NCBI GenBank assembly: GCA_016177555.1
Contig: JACOVB010000220.1
Coordinates: 1-9,599 of the forward strand
Length of the DNA: 9,599 nt
Direction: 5' to 3'
Source: Candidatus Rokuibacteriota bacterium
GTDB lineage: Bacteria > Methylomirabilota > Methylomirabilia > Rokubacteriales > CSP1-6
The notes beneath the pieces were generated by a model. The model was not told the origin of the DNA. It was given only the letters and a program-made list of their open reading frames with translations, and made no database searches. The position numbers and the translations under genes are program-made. Shown here piece after piece: positions 5,959-9,599 of the stretch (the stretch's first letter is position 1; every line of letters starts with the position of its first letter).

Positions 5959-6873
5959 GTGAGCCCACACCGAGACGAGTACCTCGACGACGACGAACCC
6001 GGGCGGTTCTCTCCGCGGAGCCTTCTCGCCTCCGGGTGGCTCCGCGCGCTCTTCGTGCTCGGGGCGCTGGCGGTGATTCTCGCGGTCTCCGTGCCGTACG
6101 TGCTCCGCTGGCTGGACGGCACACCGCCCGTCGAGCGCCCGGGCGCGAAGGTGATACCCCCACCCGCACAGGCGCCAACCGCAATCCCTGCGATGAGCTC
6201 GAAGGCAGAGTCGCCGGCCGCGCCGGCACCGGCCCCTGGCAAGACCGAATCGATCCAGCCCGTTCCACCGGTCGAGCGGCCACCGGCGGCCGCGGCACAG
6301 ACCAGGCCCCGGCAGGACAGCGCGCCGTCGGCGCCCACGTCGAAAGGGCCGACGGTCGAGCCGCGGAAGCCAGCGGCCAAGGCGGGCTCGCGTGACGCCT
6401 CAGCGCCGGCCCCGGCCGGCACCGGCAGGTACTGGGTGCAGGTCGGGGTTTTCCAGGACGCAACGAACGCGGAGCGGCTGGCGAACACCCTCAGAGCGCA
6501 GAAGGTGCCGGTCCAGGTGGTGAAGGTCAGCCGCGGCTCCTCCGCAGTGGGCAGCCGTCACGAGGTGGTCGTCAACGGGGCGAGCGTGGAGGCGGTGACC
6601 GCGGCGCTTCGGGGCAGTGGCACAGCCCAGCAAGCAGGCGCCGTGGTGGCCGTCAGGCCCGCGCTCGACCTGCGCGAGGCGGTGGCCCTCTCGCGCCGCC
6701 TCGCGGCCGAAGGGCTCAGCGTGAAGATTCGCCGCGTCGGGGACGTGGCGCCCAGGACGGAGCACCTCGTCCGGGTCGGCGACTATCCGAGTCGAGCCGC
6801 CGCCGACGCCGGGCGCAAGGACATGCACGCGCGCGGCCTCCCGGCCTTCGTGACCCAGGGCGGACCCAGGTGA
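5959..6873 (+). CDS. Membrane-anchored protein with two SPOR-like domains
   Basis: The 304-residue protein has an acidic N-terminus (DEYLDDDEPG) and one transmembrane helix at about residues 30-49 (ALFVLGALAVILAVSVPYVL). A long Pro/Ala-rich linker runs from about 55 to 155. Two SPOR-type modules follow: the first from about 157 (RYWVQVGVFQDATNAERLAN, then VPVQVVKV) and the second from about 225 to the end (DLREAVALSRRLAAEGLSVK, then HLVRVGDYPSRAAAD). SPOR domains bind denuded glycan strands of peptidoglycan, usually at the division septum. The topology predicts a cytoplasmic N-terminus and periplasmic SPOR domains, as in FtsN- or DedD-like proteins, but I do not assign orthology. GTG 5959 was chosen because the open frame upstream (from 5932) runs through the predicted promoter. 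The stop overlaps cutA by GTGA. Confidence 0.85.
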   Translation: MSPHRDEYLDDDEPGRFSPRSLLASGWLRALFVLGALAVILAVSVPYVLRWLDGTPPVERPGAKVIPPPAQAPTAIPAMSSKAESPAAPAPAPGKTESIQPVPPVERPPAAAAQTRPRQDSAPSAPTSKGPTVEPRKPAAKAGSRDASAPAPAGTGRYWVQVGVFQDATNAERLANTLRAQKVPVQVVKVSRGSSAVGSRHEVVVNGASVEAVTAALRGSGTAQQAGAVVAVRPALDLREAVALSRRLAAEGLSVKIRRVGDVAPRTEHLVRVGDYPSRAAADAGRKDMHARGLPAFVTQGGPR

Positions 6874-7196
6874 GCCCGCTCGTCGTCCTGGTGACCGCGC
6901 CGTCCACGGACGCTGCGCTCACGCTGGGCCGGGCGCTCGTGGACGAGCGGCTCGCGGCGTGCGTGAACGTGGTGCCCGGCATCACGTCGATCTTCGCGTG
7001 GGAAGGCAAGCGGGAGGAAGCGGCAGAGGCGTTGCTGGTCATCAAGACCGAGAGCCGCCGCTACGCGGCGCTCGAGCAACGCGTCCTGGAGCTGCACCCG
7101 TACTCGGTACCCGAGGTGCTGGCCCTGACAGTCGAGGCCGGGTCGCCCGCCTACGTTCAGTGGGTCCAGGACTCGGTCACAGGCGAGGGGAGGTGA
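6870..7196 (+). CDS. cutA: CutA family divalent-cation tolerance protein
   Basis: CutA1 proteins are small, very stable trimers with a ferredoxin-like fold. They were linked to copper tolerance in E. coli, but their biochemical role remains unclear. The 108-residue length is typical. Signatures are DERLAACVNVVPGITSIFAW (residues 25-44), LLVIKTESRRYAALE and the hallmark ELHPYSVPEVLAL (74-86), followed by GSPAYVQWV. GTG 6870 overlaps the SPOR-gene stop, and its own stop overlaps the next start, again through GTGA, so the gene is translated inside a tightly coupled unit. Nothing in the context points to metal regulation. Confidence 0.95.
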   Translation: MSPLVVLVTAPSTDAALTLGRALVDERLAACVNVVPGITSIFAWEGKREEAAEALLVIKTESRRYAALEQRVLELHPYSVPEVLALTVEAGSPAYVQWVQDSVTGEGR

Positions 7197-7474
7197 GGGC
7201 AACGACGAAGAATGACCTGATCAACGCGGTGGCAGCCCACGGGCTGTCGAAGCGACAGTCGGCCTCGGTGGTCGAATCGCTCTTCGACATCATCTTCAAC
7301 TGCTTCGAGCGGGGGGAGGACGTCAAGATCGTCGGGTTCGGGCACTTCCGGATCCGCCGCAAGGCGTCCCGCCGCGGGCGGAACCCGCAGACCGGGGACA
7401 GCATCGAGATCACGGCGCGGAAGGTGCTCACGTTCAAGCCGAGCAAGGGGCTCAAGCTGCGGCTCAACCACTAG
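7193..7474 (+). CDS. ihfA: Integration host factor alpha-like / HU-family DNA-bending protein
   Basis: Proteins of this family are small dimers that bend DNA by inserting a proline at each beta-arm tip. This one has 93 residues: TKNDLINAV near the start, VKIVGFGHFRIRRK (44-57), the arm tip GRNPQTGD with Pro65, and ITARKVLTFKPSKGLKLRLN (73-92). The arm GRNP-TG and the ITAR-V-TF-P ending match IHF alpha better than HU, whose arm usually reads -RNPxTGxxIxI with a different C-terminus, but an HU-like role cannot be excluded. GTG 7193 gives a GTGA overlap with cutA; the open frame reaching back to 6959 is a cutA shadow. The ihfA-merR-tRNA-Pro order is known from proteobacteria, where pheT usually precedes ihfA. 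Here cutA takes that place. Confidence 0.92.
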   Translation: MRATTKNDLINAVAAHGLSKRQSASVVESLFDIIFNCFERGEDVKIVGFGHFRIRRKASRRGRNPQTGDSIEITARKVLTFKPSKGLKLRLNH

Positions 7475-7486
7475 CGCGGGGCACAT

Positions 7487-7849
7487 GTGACCCAGGTGAT
7501 CCCGGAGAAGCTCTACTACCGCATCGGCGAGGTCGAGTCGATCACGGATATCCCCGCGTACGTGCTGCGCTACTGGGAGTCCGAGTTCAAGCTGCTCCAC
7601 CCCAAGAAGAATCCGGCGGGACAGCGCCTGTACCGCAAGCGCGACGTCGAGCTCGTGCTCCGCATCAAGACCCTCCTGTACCAGGAGCGCCTCACGCTCG
7701 AGGGCGCCAAGAAGCGCCTCCTGGCCGAGTCGCGCGGAACGGCCCAGATGGATCTCGGGCTCAAGGGGGCGGCGCTGGAGGACACGCTTCGCCGCCTCCG
7801 GAGCCGGCTGCGGGCGCTCAGGGAGCGGCTCGCGAACGACCGGAAGTGA
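7487..7849 (+). CDS. MerR family transcriptional regulator
   Basis: This is a 120-residue winged-helix protein. YYRIGEVESITDIPAYVLRY (about residues 9-28) is the MerR helix-turn-helix. It is followed by WESEFKLLHPKKNPAGQRLY and RKRDVELVLRIKTLLYQ, the usual wing and second helix pair. The C-terminal part (about 90-120) is a short, charged, Arg/Leu-rich helix (DTLRRLRSRLRALRERLAND) suited to coiled-coil dimerisation. No cysteine-rich or other effector-binding domain follows, so it belongs to the short MerR group found beside ihfA. Its target and signal are unknown. GTG 7487, 12 bases after the ihfA stop, lacks a strong Shine-Dalgarno sequence; GTG 7496 is an alternative. Confidence 0.92.
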   Translation: MTQVIPEKLYYRIGEVESITDIPAYVLRYWESEFKLLHPKKNPAGQRLYRKRDVELVLRIKTLLYQERLTLEGAKKRLLAESRGTAQMDLGLKGAALEDTLRRLRSRLRALRERLANDRK

Positions 7850-7858
7850 GCGGGTGCC

Positions 7859-7887
7859 TTGAGTTTCAAGCCCTCTCTCCGTACAAT
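7859..7887 (+). promoter_or_regulatory. Sigma70-type promoter of tRNA-Pro(GGG)
   Basis: TTGAGT (7859-7864, 4/6 to TTGACA) and TACAAT (7882-7887, 5/6 to TATAAT) are separated by exactly 17 bases, the optimum. The expected start near 7894 lies about four bases before the tRNA 5' end at 7898, leaving a very short leader for RNase P. The promoter begins 10 bases after the merR stop. Confidence 0.75.
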
Positions 7888-7897
7888 GCACGTGGGT

Positions 7898-7974
<77 letters not shown>

Positions 7975-7991
7975 ATTCCATCGGCAGTCAA

Positions 7992-8025
7992 GGGCAGATT
8001 CCTGGATCTGCTCGCTGGCGTTTTT
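7992..8025 (+). terminator. Hairpin with T-run between tRNA-Pro and surE
   Basis: GCAGAT (7994-7999) and ATCTGC (8006-8011) pair perfectly around TCCTGG. A G-T and a G-C pair (7993/8012, 7992/8013) extend the stem to eight. Five Ts follow at 8021-8025, seven bases beyond the stem. It resembles a weak intrinsic terminator of the tRNA transcript. Because no promoter is evident between it and surE, partial read-through is likely. The T-run is offset from the stem, hence the low confidence. Confidence 0.4.
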
Positions 8026-8042
8026 GGGGGTGGGAGGAGTAC

Positions 8043-8813
8043 ATGCCAGGCGTGATCCTGGTCACCAACGATGACGGGATTCACGCCGCGGGGCTCCAGG
8101 CGTTGGCTGCCGCCCTCGAGGATCTCGGTGAGGTGTACGTGGTGGCCCCGGATCGCGAGCAGAGCGCCGTCGGGCACGCCCTCACCCTTCACCGTCCGCT
8201 CCGTGTCGATCAGCTCGCCGAGCGGCGGTTCGCGGTGAACGGGACGCCGTCGGATTGCGTGAACCTGGGCGTTCTCGGCCTCCTCCCGGAGGCGCCCGTG
8301 CTGGTGGCCTCCGGGATCAACCACGGAGCCAACCTCGGCGACGATGTCACGTACTCGGGCACCGTCTCTGCGGCCATGGAGGGGACGTTGCTCGGCGTGG
8401 CCTCCATGGCGGTGTCCCGGGTGGACCCCGACGGTAGCGGTTTCGACAGGGCGGCGGAGGTCGCCCGCGCCGTGGCGGCGCGGCTGCTGGTCGAGGGCCT
8501 GCCGGCGCAGACGCTTCTCAACGTGAACGTGCCGCCCGGCACGCTCGCGGGCGTTCGCATGACGCGGCTGGGACGGCGAGTGTACAGCGCCAAGGCCGTC
8601 CGCGAGGTGGATCCCCGGGGACGCCCGTACTACTGGATCGGCGCGGGGCCACCCACGTGGGAGGAGGACGAGGAATCGGATATCGCCGCGGTGCACAATG
8701 GGTGGGCGTCGGTGACGCCGCTGCACCTCGACCTGACCCACCATGGGGCGCTCCGCGGCCTGGCGAGCTGGGAGGGCGGTCTCAACGCCCTCCTGAAGAA
8801 GCGGACCCGGTGA
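8043..8813 (+). CDS. surE: 5'/3'-nucleotidase SurE
   Basis: SurE is a metal-dependent phosphatase that removes phosphate from nucleoside 5'- and 3'-monophosphates (and short polyphosphates in some species). It is tied to stationary-phase survival. The 256-residue protein opens VILVTNDDGIHAAGL with the catalytic D10-D11. APDREQSAVGHALTLHRPLR supplies Ser41, NGTPSDCVNLG follows, SGINHGANLG supplies Asn93, and YSGTVSAAMEGTLLGV comes next. ATG 8043 has GGAGG at 8033-8037, five bases upstream; the open frame starting at 7926 runs through the tRNA and is not real. The stop overlaps pcm by GTGA. The surE-pcm pair is a known bacterial arrangement. It probably shares the tRNA-Pro promoter, since none is visible closer. 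Confidence 0.97.
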   Translation: MPGVILVTNDDGIHAAGLQALAAALEDLGEVYVVAPDREQSAVGHALTLHRPLRVDQLAERRFAVNGTPSDCVNLGVLGLLPEAPVLVASGINHGANLGDDVTYSGTVSAAMEGTLLGVASMAVSRVDPDGSGFDRAAEVARAVAARLLVEGLPAQTLLNVNVPPGTLAGVRMTRLGRRVYSAKAVREVDPRGRPYYWIGAGPPTWEEDEESDIAAVHNGWASVTPLHLDLTHHGALRGLASWEGGLNALLKKRTR

Positions 8814-9484
8814 CCGGCCGCAACGAGGTTGTCGCTTCTCGCGAGCGCTTCACCCGCGAGCGTGAGAAGATGGTCGAGCAGCAGCTCGTCGCGCGCGGCA
8901 TCACCGATCCCCGCGTGCTGGCCGCCATGCGCCGGGTGCCGCGGCACCTGTTCGTGGACGAGGCGCTGCGGGAGCGGGCCTACGGGGATCACCCTCTCCC
9001 GATCGGCGAAGGACAGACCATCTCCCAGCCGTTCATCGTGGGACGGATGACCGAGCTCTTGAAGCTCGTCGGCGTGGAGAAGGTGCTCGAGATCGGGACG
9101 GGGTCCGGCTATCAGGCGGCCGTGCTCGCGGAGTGCGCGAGCCGTGTGTGCACCGTGGAGCGCCTCCCGCGACTCGCGGCGCGCGCGCGGCAGACGCTCG
9201 AGGCCCTCGCGTACACGAATGTGTGGGTGCGCACGGCGAACGGAACCTTCGGGTGGCCTGACGAGGCGCCCTTCGACCGGATCCTCGTCGCCGCCGGCGG
9301 GCCGTCGGTGCCGCCTCCGCTGTTCGAGCAGCTGGCCGAGGGCGGGCGCATGGTGATGCCGGTGGGCGAGGCCGATACCCAGCGGCTGCAGGTGATCGAG
9401 AAGGTGCGGGGCGAGATGCGCGTCACCGACGACTCGGGATGCGTGTTCGTGAAGCTCATCGGGAAGTACGCGTGGCAGACCTGA
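8810..9484 (+). CDS. pcm: Protein-L-isoaspartate O-methyltransferase
   Basis: Pcm methylates L-isoaspartyl residues that arise by protein ageing, using S-adenosylmethionine, so that they can revert to aspartate. The protein has 224 residues. MVEQQLVARGI and MRRVPRHLFV (40-49) begin it, then DHPLPIGEGQTISQPFIVGR (60-79), the SAM-binding loop VLEIGTGSGYQAAVLAE (92-108) and APFDRILVAAGG (153-164). GTG 8810 overlaps the surE stop (GTGA); the open frame from 8657 is a surE shadow. One oddity is that the segment usually reading GDG-x-GW in this family reads A143-N-G-T-F-G-W here, so the acidic residue is Asn144. The rest of the fold looks intact. Thirty-one bases separate it from tRNA-Pro(CGG). Confidence 0.95.
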   Translation: MTGRNEVVASRERFTREREKMVEQQLVARGITDPRVLAAMRRVPRHLFVDEALRERAYGDHPLPIGEGQTISQPFIVGRMTELLKLVGVEKVLEIGTGSGYQAAVLAECASRVCTVERLPRLAARARQTLEALAYTNVWVRTANGTFGWPDEAPFDRILVAAGGPSVPPPLFEQLAEGGRMVMPVGEADTQRLQVIEKVRGEMRVTDDSGCVFVKLIGKYAWQT

Positions 9485-9515
9485 GGAGCGGAGGTCGAGC
9501 GGTGCCATGCGAGGT

Positions 9516-9592
9516 CGGGGCGTAGCGCAGCTTGGTAGCGCGCCTGCTTCGGGAGCAGGAGGTCGCTGGTTCAAATCCAGTCGCCCCGACCA
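9516..9592 (+). tRNA. tRNA-Pro, anticodon CGG
   Basis: The 77-base gene has acceptor stem CGGGGCG (9516-9522) with CGCCCCG (9582-9588), discriminator A, and encoded CCA at 9590-9592. The anticodon stem is CCTGC/GCAGG, the loop is TTCGGGA, and the anticodon CGG (9550-9552) decodes CCG. It matches tRNA-Pro(GGG) at 65 of 77 positions. The acceptor and T arms are identical and the anticodon-stem changes are compensated in pairs. Bases TTTT (9593-9597 region) follow at the window edge, which is too little to call a terminator. Confidence 0.97.
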
Positions 9593-9599
9593 TTTTCCC

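Noticed and set aside
9480..9508. Promoter for tRNA-Pro(CGG), with TGCCAT at 9503-9508
   Set aside because: The -10 match is poor and no -35 is visible; read-through from surE-pcm is as likely.

Overview
This is a very GC-rich (roughly 70% by eye), gene-dense bacterial chromosome segment in which every gene lies on the + strand. It is a core-genome housekeeping region. I see no transposase, integrase, CRISPR array or toxin-antitoxin pair. The content suggests an uncultivated, soil- or sediment-type, high-GC bacterium of the Deltaproteobacteria-like or Rokubacteria/Methylomirabilota (NC10) kind. The pointers are an IHF-alpha-type protein followed by a MerR-like gene and tRNA-Pro (an order known from proteobacteria), surE-pcm, a stand-alone B12-dependent mutase, and a strong preference for GTG starts. 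The taxonomic call is inference and was not checked.

Layout. (1) Bases 1-2512: the 3' end of a methylmalonyl-CoA-mutase-type large subunit, then miaA (tRNA dimethylallyltransferase) and hflX (ribosome-associated GTPase), with stop/start overlaps. Between the mutase stop and the MiaA P-loop lie about 195 bases of in-frame, repeat-built sequence that would add about 66 residues to MiaA. (2) Bases 2513-5840: a possible extended -10 promoter, then pgsA (phosphatidylglycerophosphate synthase), a PDZ + radical SAM + DUF512 protein of unknown function, and der (double-domain ribosome-assembly GTPase), ending in a hairpin over the der stop codon. (3) Bases 5841-7849: a second promoter that would give a nearly leaderless mRNA, then a membrane-anchored protein with two SPOR-like domains, cutA, ihfA-like and a MerR-type regulator. 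(4) Bases 7850-9592: a good sigma70-type promoter, tRNA-Pro(GGG), a hairpin with a T-run, surE, pcm and tRNA-Pro(CGG).

Most genes are translationally coupled. Five junctions have the 4-base GTGA overlap and mutase/miaA has TGATG. The themes are translation (tRNA modification, tRNAs, HflX, Der), envelope (PgsA, SPOR protein) and stationary-phase or repair functions (SurE, Pcm). The observations most worth a second look are the repeat-derived N-terminus of MiaA, the uncharacterised radical SAM protein between pgsA and der, the shared extended -10 motif with an apparently leaderless SPOR mRNA, and the two proline tRNAs bracketing surE-pcm. I found no clear evidence of an entirely new system in this window.
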